A DNA stretch of 64,000 nucleotides from Blautia sp. AF19-10LB (GCF_003461245.1 NZ_QTWS01000018.1:18324-82323); one strand, 5' to 3'. Positions 51,957 through 61,518 are shown, numbered from the stretch's first letter. Notes: generated from the sequence alone by a model not told the origin. Numbers and translations: made by a program.

Positions 51957-54900
51957 TACTCTTTCCACAACTTTAACATTGGATTCCCCATATTTTTTCT
52001 TGAGTTCACTCAGAATTTCTTCGTTGATCCGGATGCAGAAGGCTGCCGGGAGGCGCTTCATTGCTTTGACGTCTTTCAGATAGATGACGACGGCTGAAGT
52101 TCCTGAGGCGGATTGCAGGAAACTCTGGAGTTCTGCTTCTGCCGCACTGTACTCTGCTTTATCCTTAAACTGTATCCAGATCTCTCTCGGAATATCCTCA
52201 AAAGAATGGACTTTTTCGAGGATCAGTTTACTTGGTCTGTCATCTTCTGCGTTGACGCGGCCCTGGATGAAGACTCTGGCATCATCGGTGATCAGCGTCT
52301 GCCATTTCTCGTAATCCCGTGGAAAAACAACGACTTCCACGGTTCCTACAAGGTCTTCCACTGTCAGAAATGCCATGACCTTGTTATTTCTCGTATATTT
52401 GATCGTTCTCTCCGTGATCATTCCGCCTATGATAACCTTCTGACCATCATATACCTTCGGGATCCCGCTCTCTTCATCCGGCTGGAAATCAGTTGTTTTG
52501 GCAGAGATCATCTTGTCCATGATCCCACGATATCCTTCCAGCGGATGCCCGCTCAGGTAAATTCCAAGAACCTCTTTTTCAAAGGCAAGAACCATCTCTT
52601 TGTCATACTCTCCGACATTCGGCATCCGGATCTCGAAATCCTTCTTGTCTTCATCACTGACCAGATCAAAAAGACTCATCTGCCCCGCAAAAGAATTCTT
52701 CTTCTCCTGCGCGATACTGTCCACGATCTGACCATAAACATTCATCTTCTGGCGGCGGTTGCCTTCCAGACAGTCCAGTGCTCCGGCCTTGATAAAGTTC
52801 TCGATAGCTCTCTTATTGACAATTCCTGTCAGTCTCTCAATGAAATCCTTGAGCGAGCGGTACGTTCCGTTCTTTTCCCTCTCCTCTACGAGAGCATTGA
52901 TGACCGGACGTCCCACACTCTTGATCGCAGAAAGTCCATAACGGATCGCACCATGGTCGACAGAAAATCCATAAATTCCACAATTCACATCCGGTGGCAG
53001 AATGCTGATCCCCATCTGACGGCAGACCTGGATATACTCAGCCACCTTGTTCGGCATTTCTATAACGGATGTCATGAGCGCAGCCATAAATTCCACCGGA
53101 TAATAATATTTCAGAAAAGCAGTCTGATACGAAACCACCGCATACGCAGCCGCATGCGATTTATTGAACGCATACTTTGCAAAATCGATCATCTCATCGT
53201 AGATCTTGTTTGCAACCTGCTCAGAAATACCATTTGCAATACAGCCCGGAACGCCCTCTGCTTCATTTCCATAAACAAAGTTCTGGCGCTCTTTTTCCAT
53301 TACTGCGGCTTTTTTCTTGGACATCGCACGGCGCACCAGGTCGCTTCGTCCAAGCGTGTAACCTGCCAGATTACGTACGATCTGCATAACCTGCTCCTGA
53401 TATACGATACAGCCATATGTCGGCTTCAGGATCGGCTCCAGCTGCGGGCAGTCATACTGGATCGTATCCGGATGGTTCTTGCCACGGATATACTGCGGGA
53501 TAAAATCCATCGGACCCGGACGGTACAGGGAAATTCCCGCGATCACATCCTCAAGACTCTGCGGCTTCAGTTCCTTCATGAAGTTTTTCATGCCCGCACT
53601 TTCCAGCTGGAATACACCGTCAGAACGTCCCGTTCCCAGTGAATCAAGTACTTTTTTGTCATTATAATCAATCTGCTGCATATCAAGATGAACACCAGTA
53701 TCCTGCTCGATCAGATGCACTGCATTCTGGATAACCGTCAAAGTACGAAGTCCCAGGAAATCCATCTTGAGAAGTCCCAGTTCTTCCAGCGTTGTCATCG
53801 TAAACTGTGTAACGATCGAACCGTCCTGCGCCCTCGAAAGCGGCACATACTCTGAAACATCCTTCTGGCTGATAACAACACCTGCCGCATGCATGGAAGT
53901 ATGACGCGGCAGTCCTTCCAGTCTCCTGGCAGTATCGATCAGGTCATGGATCTCCGGCTGGTCCTCATAAGTTTTTTTGAGCTCCGGATTCATCTTAAGA
54001 GCCTTGTCGATCGTGATATTCAGCTCCTGCGGGATCATCTTGGCGATCGTATCGACCTGTGCATACGGAAGGTCCATCACACGGCCTACATCACGGATAA
54101 CACCCCGCGCCGCCAGCGTACCAAAAGTAACGATCTGAACCACGCAGTCATCGCCGTACTTACGGCGAACATAATCAATCACTTCCTGTCGTCTTTCGAA
54201 ACAGAAATCCACGTCGATATCAGGCATGGAAACTCGTTCCGGATTCAGGAAACGCTCAAACAGAAGGTCATAACGGATCGGGTCAAGCTGTGTGATCCCA
54301 AGCGTATAAGCAACCAGGCTTCCTGCCGCAGAGCCACGTCCCGGTCCTACCATAATGTCATGATCTCGCGCATACCGAATAAAATCCCACACGATCAGGA
54401 AGTAATCCACGTAACCCATGTTTTTGATCGTGGAAAGCTCGTAATTCAGGCGTTCTTTCAGCTCTTCGGTCACTGGCTGGTAACGCTCTTCCAGCCCTTT
54501 GAAACAAAGTTCATTCAGATATTCCCAGGAAGTATATCCCTCCGGAACATCAAATTTTGGCAGTTTGGTGACACCAAACTCAATCTCTACATGACACCTC
54601 TCTGCAATCTTATGCGTATTCTCCAGAGCCTCTGTCGCATAAGGAAAAAGCCTTTCCATTTCCTCCGGAGATTTTACATAATACTGCCCGCCATCATATC
54701 GCATTCTGTTTTCATCGGACAGTTTCTTACCTGTCTGAAGGCACAGCAGTACATCGTGCGGCTGTGCATCCTCTGCCAGTGTATAATGAACGTCATTGGT
54801 CGCAACCAGTTCGATCCCTGTCTCACGGTGCATCTTGAGCAGCTGCTGATTTACATTCTGCTGCTCGGGAATTCCATGATCCTGCAGTTCCAGGAAAAAG

Positions 54901-55409
54901 TTTCCCTTTCCAAAAATATCCTGGTATCTCAGTGCAGCCGCTTTTGCATCCTCATACATCCCTCTGGTAAGAAATCTCGCCACTTCACCCGCAAGGCAGG
55001 CACTCAGAGCGATCAGACCTTCATGATATTTTTCAAGAAGCTGCAGATCCACACGCGGTTTATAATAGAAACCTTCCACGAAACTTTTGGACACGATTTT
55101 CATCAGGTTCGCATAGCCCTGGTTATTTTCTGCAAGAAGAACAAGATGGTAATAACGGTCATCTCCGCTCCCGATCTCACGGTCAAAACGGGATCCCGGA
55201 GCCACATAAACCTCGCAGCCAAGGATCGGATTGATCCCTGCTGCCCGCGCCGCACGGTAAAAATCGATCACACCATACATAACTCCATGGTCTGTGATCG
55301 CAGCACTGTCCATACCAAGTTCCCTGACTCTGTTCACATACTCCTGGATCTTGTTGGAGCCATCCAGAAGGCTGTATTCTGTATGAACATGAAGATGTGT
55401 AAAATTCAT
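51942..55409 (-). CDS. dnaE: DNA polymerase III alpha subunit
   Basis: 1155 aa from ATG 55409 (AAAGGAT). PHP domain at the N-terminus (FTHLHVHTEYSLLDG, ITDHGVMYGV). Catalytic core GPGRGSAAGSLVAYTLGI and the aspartates in MPDIDVDFCFERR. Later parts include VYQEQVMQI, SHAAAYAVVSYQTA, helix-hairpin-helix and an OB domain (VIIGGMITE...FLTVEDLVGTVEVVVFP). DnaE-type rather than PolC. Ends at pfkA's promoter; preceded by cvfB. Confidence 0.97.
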   Translation of the reverse strand: MNFTHLHVHTEYSLLDGSNKIQEYVNRVRELGMDSAAITDHGVMYGVIDFYRAARAAGINPILGCEVYVAPGSRFDREIGSGDDRYYHLVLLAENNQGYANLMKIVSKSFVEGFYYKPRVDLQLLEKYHEGLIALSACLAGEVARFLTRGMYEDAKAAALRYQDIFGKGNFFLELQDHGIPEQQNVNQQLLKMHRETGIELVATNDVHYTLAEDAQPHDVLLCLQTGKKLSDENRMRYDGGQYYVKSPEEMERLFPYATEALENTHKIAERCHVEIEFGVTKLPKFDVPEGYTSWEYLNELCFKGLEERYQPVTEELKERLNYELSTIKNMGYVDYFLIVWDFIRYARDHDIMVGPGRGSAAGSLVAYTLGITQLDPIRYDLLFERFLNPERVSMPDIDVDFCFERRQEVIDYVRRKYGDDCVVQIVTFGTLAARGVIRDVGRVMDLPYAQVDTIAKMIPQELNITIDKALKMNPELKKTYEDQPEIHDLIDTARRLEGLPRHTSMHAAGVVISQKDVSEYVPLSRAQDGSIVTQFTMTTLEELGLLKMDFLGLRTLTVIQNAVHLIEQDTGVHLDMQQIDYNDKKVLDSLGTGRSDGVFQLESAGMKNFMKELKPQSLEDVIAGISLYRPGPMDFIPQYIRGKNHPDTIQYDCPQLEPILKPTYGCIVYQEQVMQIVRNLAGYTLGRSDLVRRAMSKKKAAVMEKERQNFVYGNEAEGVPGCIANGISEQVANKIYDEMIDFAKYAFNKSHAAAYAVVSYQTAFLKYYYPVEFMAALMTSVIEMPNKVAEYIQVCRQMGISILPPDVNCGIYGFSVDHGAIRYGLSAIKSVGRPVINALVEEREKNGTYRSLKDFIERLTGIVNKRAIENFIKAGALDCLEGNRRQKMNVYGQIVDSIAQEKKNSFAGQMSLFDLVSDEDKKDFEIRMPNVGEYDKEMVLAFEKEVLGIYLSGHPLEGYRGIMDKMISAKTTDFQPDEESGIPKVYDGQKVIIGGMITERTIKYTRNNKVMAFLTVEDLVGTVEVVVFPRDYEKWQTLITDDARVFIQGRVNAEDDRPSKLILEKVHSFEDIPREIWIQFKDKAEYSAAEAELQSFLQSASGTSAVVIYLKDVKAMKRLPAAFCIRINEEILSELKKKYGESNVKVVERVLKNF

Positions 55410-55433
55410 ATTTTTATCCTTTACTATGCCCAA

Positions 55434-56276
55434 TTACTTAACAATGTAGATACGGCGGTCTTTGATCTCGATCTTGCCTTCTTTGAGCAGATGTCCTACC
55501 GCACGTTTAAATGCATTTTTGCTCAGACCGAACTCTCTGCGGATGACTTCCGGTGAAGCCTTGTCATCAAATGGAAGAACTCCTGCAAATTCTTCGATAA
55601 TGCTGAACACACTTTCTGCATCTTCATTGATCTGAATGTATGCTTCCTCACGATCGCTGACATCCATTTTTCCATCTTCTTTGACCTTGGTCACACGAAG
55701 GTCAAGGACAGTTCCCGGGCGGTATTTTCCTTTTGCCTCTCTTGCCGGGATCAGCGCAGAATATTTATTATCTACAGCAACAAAAACACCGAAGTTATCG
55801 CTGATCTGGTAAACTCTGCCCTTCACGCGGTCGCCCTCTTTGTAAGGTGTCTCCTGGGAAAGATACGGATAAACTTTCATTGTTGCACAAAGTCTGCTGC
55901 TCTTGTCCACATAAACAGCAACCAGGCATTCCTGTCCCTCAAAGATCCTTGTTGTCTGCTCATGATATGGAAGCAGAAGATCCTTCTCCAGCCCCCAGTC
56001 CAGAAATGCACCGATCTTTGTCACCTGTTTTACTCTGAGAAGTCCTGCTTCTCCAACTGTCAGGCGCGGCTCATTTGTAGTTGCGATCATTCGATCCTGT
56101 GAATCCTTGTAAATAAAAACTTCCAGCTTGTCACCGGCTTTTGTACCTGCCGGAACCTGCTTTGCAGGAAGAAGTACCTGATGTTTGGTATCTGCGTTCA
56201 TATCTTCTGCCAGGTATACACCGAAATCTACTGTTTTTACTACCTGCAGCGTCTGTTTTTTTCCTAATTCGATCAT
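55434..56276 (-). CDS. cvfB: S1-domain RNA-binding protein CvfB
   Basis: 280 aa. Three S1-like OB units and a C-terminal winged helix (about 220-278: FDDKASPEVIRREFGLSKNAFKRAVGHLLKEGKI in two parts). GKKQTLQVVKTVDFGVYLAED, VGEAGLLRVKQVTKIGAFLDWG, GDRVKGRVYQISDNFGVFVAVD. Binds RNA and tunes expression of virulence or metabolic genes in staphylococci; here general. GGAGG before ATG. Stop to dnaE start 25 nt. Confidence 0.93.
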   Translation of the reverse strand: MIELGKKQTLQVVKTVDFGVYLAEDMNADTKHQVLLPAKQVPAGTKAGDKLEVFIYKDSQDRMIATTNEPRLTVGEAGLLRVKQVTKIGAFLDWGLEKDLLLPYHEQTTRIFEGQECLVAVYVDKSSRLCATMKVYPYLSQETPYKEGDRVKGRVYQISDNFGVFVAVDNKYSALIPAREAKGKYRPGTVLDLRVTKVKEDGKMDVSDREEAYIQINEDAESVFSIIEEFAGVLPFDDKASPEVIRREFGLSKNAFKRAVGHLLKEGKIEIKDRRIYIVK

Positions 56277-56298
56277 AAAAATCCTCCAATGTTTTTTA

Positions 56299-57003
56299 TT
56301 ACATAAACTCTACAATTGCATATGGTTCACTCTTCTGGTCATTCAGAAGAATCGTTGTCTTTGTGTCTTCCACAGCGCGCGCCGGGCAGATCACATCGTG
56401 AAGTCTTGCCTGCTGCTTATATTCTGCGCGCATCTGATGGATCCTGAAATCTGCCGGCAGATAATCCATCGCCATCTGGACGTACTGGCAGTTATTTACA
56501 TGATGATTCGTGTCCAGATGATGCTTCTGCACAGCAAAAGCCTCCTGCTGCTCATACTCGCCCGGTAGTTTGATCTTGCGGGGTGCATAATCCATATCCA
56601 GTTTTGGTTCCAGCCCGTATGCCGCGGTATCGCGCTCCGTCAGTTTGACAGGAAGCCCGTTTTCCGCATTGATATAGGTCCAGTACGTATTGGCATAGGC
56701 GAGCCGTTCTCCACCCTTTGTTTCCATGCAGAAATTACGCATTCCCAGGAAACTCCGAAATCCATACGCCCAGGTCGAAGTGGTGATTTCTTCTCCCAGA
56801 TACGGATAGCGGTCCACGATCACCTGCCATGCGGATAATACCCAGAATCTTTTCCATTCCTTGAGGACTTCCATTCCAAGACCTACTTCTTCCGACTGAA
56901 AAGTACTGCAGTCCTGAAAATAATTCAGAACTCCCGGCAGTGTCAACAGACCATTTTCTCCGATTTCACTGTAGCGGACTCTCCCGCTGAAACTGTATGC
57001 CAT
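56299..57003 (-). CDS. Acyl-ACP thioesterase
   Basis: 234 aa from ATG 57003, with GGGG seven bases upstream; the earlier ATG at 57021 has no site. Two hotdog units as in FatA/FatB-type bacterial enzymes: SGRVRYSEIGENGLLTLPGVLNYFQD; WVLSAWQVIVDRYP; the second has the catalytic HLDTNHHVNNCQYVQMAMDYL. Releases fatty acids from ACP. Short fatty acids likely, from the family. Confidence 0.93.
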   Translation of the reverse strand: MAYSFSGRVRYSEIGENGLLTLPGVLNYFQDCSTFQSEEVGLGMEVLKEWKRFWVLSAWQVIVDRYPYLGEEITTSTWAYGFRSFLGMRNFCMETKGGERLAYANTYWTYINAENGLPVKLTERDTAAYGLEPKLDMDYAPRKIKLPGEYEQQEAFAVQKHHLDTNHHVNNCQYVQMAMDYLPADFRIHQMRAEYKQQARLHDVICPARAVEDTKTTILLNDQKSEPYAIVEFM

Positions 57004-57141
57004 ATATATCCCCGCTTTCATTTCTACTGCTGAATAGTTACCAAAATCTATAATTATTTCTCAGTAAACTTTACCATTTCCCGTTTTTATTTGCAACCGT
57101 CAGAACAACACATTTTTTCCTCTGTTATTTTTCCTTTCAGG

Positions 57142-57150
57142 TGCTATAAT
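57142..57150 (+). promoter_or_regulatory. Extended -10 promoter of the GNAT gene
   Basis: TG-C-TATAAT, 40 nt before the ATG at 57191. No clear -35. Confidence 0.6.
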
Positions 57151-57190
57151 CATGATAAAATATTTAAAGGAAATCAAGGAGGAACCTTTC

Positions 57191-57769
57191 ATGTCATCTG
57201 ATGAAAAAATCACGATCCGCACCGCCAGGGAATCCGATGCCCCGGCTCTTCTCGCGATCTACGCACCTTATGTCGAAAACACTGCCATCACCTTTGAATA
57301 CGATGTGCCATCTATAGAAGAGTTTACATCCAGAATCCACCATACTCTGGAAAAATATCCATACCTCGTCGCAGAAAAAAACAGCCAGATCCTTGGCTAT
57401 GCCTACGCCAGCCCGTTCCACGAGCGTGCCGCTTACGACTGGGCTGCAGAAACTTCGATCTATGTCGATCAGAACTGCAAGCACATGGGAATCGGCAGAC
57501 TCCTGCACGATGCTCTGGAACAGACACTCAAAGCTCAGGGAATCCTCAATATGAATGCCTGCATCGCCTATACACCTTCCGCCGATGCTCATCTGGATAA
57601 TAACAGTGTTGAGTTTCATTCACATATGGGATACCGTCTTGTAGGAGAATTTTATCAGTGCGGTTACAAATTTGATACCTGGTATAATATGGTCTGGATG
57701 GAAAAACAGATCGGAGAACATCACAAAAAACAGCCTGCTCCGATCGCCTTCAAAGAGTTTCATAAATAG
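57191..57769 (+). CDS. GNAT acetyltransferase, phosphinothricin-acetyltransferase type
   Basis: 192 aa from ATG 57191 (AAGGAGG eight bases before); 13 upstream codons lack a site. TIRTARESDAPALLAIYAPYVENTAITFEYDVPS and GYAYASPFHERAAYDWAAETSIYVDQ are typical for the PAT subfamily, with the acetyl-CoA loop MGIGRLLHDALEQ, and HSHMGYRLVGEFYQCGYKFDTWY. Natural substrates are likely amines or modified amino acids. Codon use is more C-ending than that of many neighbours. Confidence 0.92.
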   Translation: MSSDEKITIRTARESDAPALLAIYAPYVENTAITFEYDVPSIEEFTSRIHHTLEKYPYLVAEKNSQILGYAYASPFHERAAYDWAAETSIYVDQNCKHMGIGRLLHDALEQTLKAQGILNMNACIAYTPSADAHLDNNSVEFHSHMGYRLVGEFYQCGYKFDTWYNMVWMEKQIGEHHKKQPAPIAFKEFHK

Positions 57770-57773
57770 GCAG

Positions 57774-57799
57774 AAAAAAAGCACCTCATCTGAGGTGCT
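57774..57799 (-). terminator. Terminator of tRNA-Gln
   Basis: GCACCTC/GAGGTGC, 4-nt loop, then TTTTTTT on the minus strand. It also ends the convergent GNAT transcript. Confidence 0.88.
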
Positions 57800-57806
57800 T
57801 AAGTAG

Positions 57807-57878
57807 CAGGGCTACAAGGATTCGAACCTTGAACTGACGGAGTCAGAGTCCGTTGCCTTACCGTTTGGCGATAGCCCT
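57807..57878 (-). tRNA. tRNA-Gln (anticodon CTG)
   Basis: Minus strand, 72 nt. Acceptor AGGGCTA/TAGCCCT with discriminator G; D arm with CGCCAAACGGTAAGGC; anticodon stem ACGGA/TCCGT, loop CTCTGAC giving CTG; T arm AAGGTTCGAATCCTT. CCA is not encoded (GCTACTT follows). Promoter just upstream and terminator just downstream, so it is a single-gene unit. Confidence 0.96.
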
Positions 57879-57927
57879 TCATTCATTCGCTTGCGTTTTT
57901 TATTTCTTATCGCTCGCGACGAATATT

Positions 57928-57956
57928 ATTATATTACAGGGTTTCAAAAAAATCAA
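57928..57956 (-). promoter_or_regulatory. Promoter of tRNA-Gln
   Basis: TTGATT (57951-57956) and TATAAT (57928-57933), spacer 17, about 50 bp ahead of the tRNA. Confidence 0.78.
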
Positions 57957-58012
57957 CCCCTTTTTTTAATTTTTTTAAAAAAATTTTGATTTTCCTGAAA
58001 ACCCGCATAAAA

Positions 58013-58917
58013 TCAGCCTTTTTCGGGTGTACTTCCCATTTCTTCCTGATAAATTTTCTTATGCTCCCGTTTCTGCTGGTACATGATCCGGTCTGCTTCC
58101 TCCAGAATTGTTTCCGGAGAAGTTTCCTCATGTGCCTTCGGCACTTCCACGATCCCACAGCTGAAACTCATCGCATACGGCTTGCCACAGTCACTTCCTG
58201 AATGATATGTGTATAGGCCTTCCTGCCCTGCCACTTCATCATACCTGTCGTGATCCGGTAAAATCTGTCCTCGGAATCCTCAGCTTCCCAGTCCCACTCA
58301 TAAGACTCCAGCTGACCATGCTCTCCGTCAGCGATCCTTGCCGTCTGTTCCATACAGATCCGATAGATTCCCCGCTTCTTCACATCAACCGCGCGGTTGC
58401 AGTAAAATACTTCCTGCCCGTCCAGACTCGTCACGAGGACCTCCTCCTCGCTTCGGGCGATCAGTTCCATCAGAAGCTGATTGTAGCTCTCTGCCATCTC
58501 TGCATGACGTTTCTCAGCCTCGGCTTTGCGCTCCAGGATCATTTCTCTCTCACGGAGCTGTTTCGTCATCGTATTAAAAGCCTCTGAGAATTCGCCAAGA
58601 TATGACACGGTCTGGGAATAATCTCCCTTGGCAACCTGCTTTGCCTGCCAGGTGAGGTGATTCAGATTTGCGTGGATATTTTTGAGGTTTTCACACAGAA
58701 AATTTTCTCTGGAAGGTGTAAAACCCGAAAGATCCCCCTTGGACAATGCCGCAGAGTAAGCCTTCATTTCCTTGACTGCCCTTTCCAGATAATTCAGACC
58801 AAGTCCCAGTTTCTGGTAAGGCTCATCCAGTTCATTTACATCCAGCATCTTTACTTTCGGGTCATACAATATATCTCTTAAATACTCAAACAATAACTTA
58901 CAGTTTTTTTCTTCCAT
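58013..58917 (-). pseudogene. Diguanylate cyclase gene with internal deletion and frameshift
   Basis: First frame (58917-58168): 249 aa with a helical HAMP-like linker (AKGDYSQTVSYLGEFSEAFNTMTKQLREREMILE) and a PAS-like part (VTSLDGQEVFYCNRAV, ending AYTHIIQEVT). A second frame (58234-58013) carries only the end of a GGDEF domain: PYAMSFSCGIVEVP, ILEEADRIMYQQKR. The GGDEF signature and first ~100 residues of the domain are lost; the frames join near 58185-58195 within GTGACTGTGGCAAGCC. So no c-di-GMP synthesis is expected. AGGAG precedes the ATG at 58917, so the sensor part may still be made. Confidence 0.8.
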
Positions 58918-58959
58918 AAAAAAATTCTCCTGGTTCCATTCATTATCGGCATTTCATGG

Positions 58960-59135
58960 CCACACGCTTTGCAGAATGGAACTATGTAAGCGACAACGCT
59001 TATTCTTCGTAACTGTTCAGTACCCTCACAGTCACGAGTCAAAATGCATTCCAGCTCACCTTCGGTGCGAGCATTTTGACTTGTATGTCTCGGGATTTTG
59101 GCAAAAATATGCCCAAACACCTCGCGGGATACTAC
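58960..59135. repeat. Probable interspersed palindromic repeat
   Basis: Core is AGTCAAAATGC (59037-59047) against GCATTTTGACT (59071-59081), with an inner helix around CACCTTCGGTG. Minus-strand translation gives a stretch like ARTEGELECILTRDCEGTEQ, which I recall as a recurring spurious protein in Lachnospiraceae genomes. That suggests a dispersed element. No second copy was noticed in this window. It separates the V4R and cyclase genes. Confidence 0.5.
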
Positions 59136-59149
59136 CTGTTAGCTAAATA

Positions 59150-59683
59150 CTATTCTTCTACATTAGCATGAAAACGGCATACTCTATCTCCTGTAGCCCA
59201 GCAGTCTACCTCGATCGCTGTATACTGTTTGCCGGAATATACAGACAAGATTCCGGCGATAAATCCCTCGTCATAATTGCAGACAGTCTCTCCAAGCACA
59301 GGAAGTCCGGAACAGTCCGCGTCCTCTGCTACTGTAAGGATGATCTTGCCGCTCTCCTCATCTACATCCTCAATTCTCAGAACACCCATCTTAAGCTCTT
59401 TCATCTTGTTCTGAAGTTCACTTACAAACTGATCCATCGGCTGATCCAGATTAAGCATATTTTTTGCAAAATATTCTCCTGCCATACGTCCGGCGCTGCG
59501 GAATACTTCTACCTGCTCATCCTTGCCGTATCTTCTGAGCAGTTCTTCCTTGAGAGAATATTCCAGTAAACGATATACGCGAACCGGTAATTCCTCTCCC
59601 AGATTTCCCCTGCTGTTCTCATCATATTTCAGATATTCCTCGAACTGGATCGGCTTTCTGTCCGCCATAAAAATATTATCCAT
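59150..59683 (-). CDS. V4R (4-vinyl reductase)-domain protein
   Basis: 177 aa from ATG 59683, with GGGGG nine bases upstream. N-terminal: QFEEYLKYDENSRGNLGEELPVRVYRLL. V4R domain at about 50-175 (MAGEYFAKNMLN, DADCSGLPVLGETVCNYDEGFIAGIL, YTAIEVDCWATGDRVCRF), with several cysteines. V4R domains bind small molecules or a heme/metal and often sit before PAS-GGDEF proteins. Probably the sensor partner of the decayed cyclase downstream. Confidence 0.85.
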   Translation of the reverse strand: MDNIFMADRKPIQFEEYLKYDENSRGNLGEELPVRVYRLLEYSLKEELLRRYGKDEQVEVFRSAGRMAGEYFAKNMLNLDQPMDQFVSELQNKMKELKMGVLRIEDVDEESGKIILTVAEDADCSGLPVLGETVCNYDEGFIAGILSVYSGKQYTAIEVDCWATGDRVCRFHANVEE

Positions 59684-59827
59684 AATGTAAATCCCCCGCT
59701 TTCCCAATGGCAGCTAATTGTATACTGCCTTTATCTTAATAATAAAGTATTGCATATCTTATGTCAATTTAACGTTCCTTTTGTCGGCAAATAATTGGTG
59801 GTTTATGTAAAATATTAGTGCTGATCG

Positions 59828-59855
59828 TGTAAAATAATGCTATAATGGTTTTACA
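59828..59855 (+). promoter_or_regulatory. Operator candidate spanning the pncB promoter
   Basis: TGTAAAA-N14-TTTTACA, perfect 7-bp arms around the extended -10 TG-C-TATAAT (59838-59846). A further TGTAAAA lies at 59806. A repressor sensing niacin (NiaR-type) is a reasonable guess; not verified. Confidence 0.55.
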
Positions 59856-59921
59856 TTTTGATACAGGATGCCTTTACAAGCCGGCATCTGTGATCTATTC
59901 GCTTAATAAAGGAGAAACTGG

Positions 59922-61385
59922 ATGAGAGCAACCAACCTGACCCTGCTCACAGATTTATATGAATTAACGATGATGCAGGGTTATTTCAAAAACCCAACCA
60001 ACCAGACTGTTATCTTCGACATGTTCTATCGTGTCAATCCATGCGGGGGAAGCTTCGCGATCACAGCAGGTCTGGAACAGATGATCGAGTATATCGAGAA
60101 TCTTCACTTTGAAACAGAAGATATTGATTACCTCAGAAGTCTTAATATTTTTGAAGAAGATTTCCTGGAATATCTGAGCACTTTCCGTTTTACCGGAGAT
60201 ATCTACGCAATTCCGGAAGGAACTGTCGTATTCCCGCGAGAGCCACTTGTCAAGGTTATCGCTCCGATCATGGAAGCACAGCTTGTCGAGACTGCAATCC
60301 TCAATATCATCAACCACCAGAGTCTTATCGCTACCAAAGCGGCTCGTGTCTGCTATGCGGCACGCGGTGACGGGATCATGGAATTTGGTCTTCGCCGTGC
60401 ACAGGGACCAGACGCAGGTATCTATGGTGCACGTGCCGCAGTGATCGGCGGATGTGCCGGAACTTCCAATGTTCTGACCGGTCAGATGTTCAATGTTCCT
60501 GTACTTGGTACACACGCCCACAGCTGGATCATGAGCTTCCCGGATGAATACACTGCATTCAAGACTTACGCCAAGATGTACCCGAATTCCTGTACACTTC
60601 TGGTCGACACCTACGATGTACTCAAATCCGGTGTTCCGAATGCAATCCGCGTTTTCGAGGAAATGCGTGAAGAAGGAATCAAACTGACACACTATGGAAT
60701 CCGTATCGACAGCGGTGACCTCGCATACCTTTCCAAAGAAGCCTACAAGATGCTGGCTGCTGCCGGATTTGACGATGCGACGATTTCCGCTTCCAGCGAT
60801 CTGGATGAGTACCTGATCGACAGCCTCAAGACACAAGATGCCAAGATCAACTCCTGGGGTGTAGGAACCAACCTGATCACCAGCAGTGACAACCCGGCTT
60901 TCGGCGGTGTATACAAACTTGCCGCAGTCAAGGACGCAGGAAGCTCCACCTTCACACCAAAGATCAAGCTTTCCGAGAACACAGAGAAAGTCACCAACCC
61001 GGGCAACAAAACCGTTTACCGTATCTACAGCAAATCCACCGGTAAGATCAAGGCAGACCTCATCTGTATGGCAGACGAAGTTTTTGATCCGGAAGAAACC
61101 ATGATCATCTTCGACCCATCTGACACCTGGAAGAAGACCAAGGTTCTTGGCGGCACTTATGAGCTTCGTGAACTTCTGGTTCCGGTAATCCGCGAGGGCA
61201 AACGTGTCTACACTTCACCGGAAGTTATGGAACTTCGCGAATACTGCAAGAAAGAACAGAACACCCTCTGGGATGAATCCCGCCGACTGGTAAATCCTCA
61301 GAAAGTATATGTAGATCTTTCTCAGAAATTATATGACATCAAGAAAAACCTACTCGAAGAAATGAGCGAGAAAGCACTCGATTGA
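59922..61385 (+). CDS. pncB: Nicotinate phosphoribosyltransferase
   Basis: 487 aa. Makes nicotinate mononucleotide from nicotinate and PRPP in NAD salvage. LLTDLYELTMMQGYF at the start, FGLRRAQGPDAG, GTHAHSWIMSFPDE (phosphorylated His region), LLVDTYDVLKSG, IRIDSGDLAYLS, WGVGTNLITS. AAAGGAG before the ATG. Own promoter and terminator. Confidence 0.96.
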   Translation: MRATNLTLLTDLYELTMMQGYFKNPTNQTVIFDMFYRVNPCGGSFAITAGLEQMIEYIENLHFETEDIDYLRSLNIFEEDFLEYLSTFRFTGDIYAIPEGTVVFPREPLVKVIAPIMEAQLVETAILNIINHQSLIATKAARVCYAARGDGIMEFGLRRAQGPDAGIYGARAAVIGGCAGTSNVLTGQMFNVPVLGTHAHSWIMSFPDEYTAFKTYAKMYPNSCTLLVDTYDVLKSGVPNAIRVFEEMREEGIKLTHYGIRIDSGDLAYLSKEAYKMLAAAGFDDATISASSDLDEYLIDSLKTQDAKINSWGVGTNLITSSDNPAFGGVYKLAAVKDAGSSTFTPKIKLSENTEKVTNPGNKTVYRIYSKSTGKIKADLICMADEVFDPEETMIIFDPSDTWKKTKVLGGTYELRELLVPVIREGKRVYTSPEVMELREYCKKEQNTLWDESRRLVNPQKVYVDLSQKLYDIKKNLLEEMSEKALD

Positions 61386-61389
61386 GTGA

Positions 61390-61437
61390 CCAGGGGGACG
61401 GAGTTTGTAGCTCTAAATATGTCCCCCTGGCTTTTTC
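61390..61437 (+). terminator. Terminator of pncB
   Basis: CCAGGGGGAC/GTCCCCCTGG, 10-bp stem with a 21-nt loop, then CTTTTTC. Confidence 0.88.
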
Positions 61438-61518
61438 TTGCAAAAATACTCTTAAATTCGACAAATTGATACTTTTACAGTTTAACGCATTAATTTGCTA
61501 GATTTTTTCTTTATGACA

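Noticed and set aside
52113..53642. Open frame of 509 codons opposite dnaE
   Set aside because: Antisense shadow of dnaE: no ribosome site, composition unlike proteins, and the minus-strand gene has clear motifs.
53889..55556. Open frame of 555 codons opposite dnaE and cvfB
   Set aside because: Shadow frame crossing two well-supported genes; no domain recognisable.
57950..58012. Poly-T/poly-A stretch after the decayed cyclase
   Set aside because: AT-rich spacer; considered as a terminator, but no stable GC stem precedes the T-run.
59964..60836. Open frame of 290 codons opposite pncB
   Set aside because: Shadow frame; no start site or family similarity.
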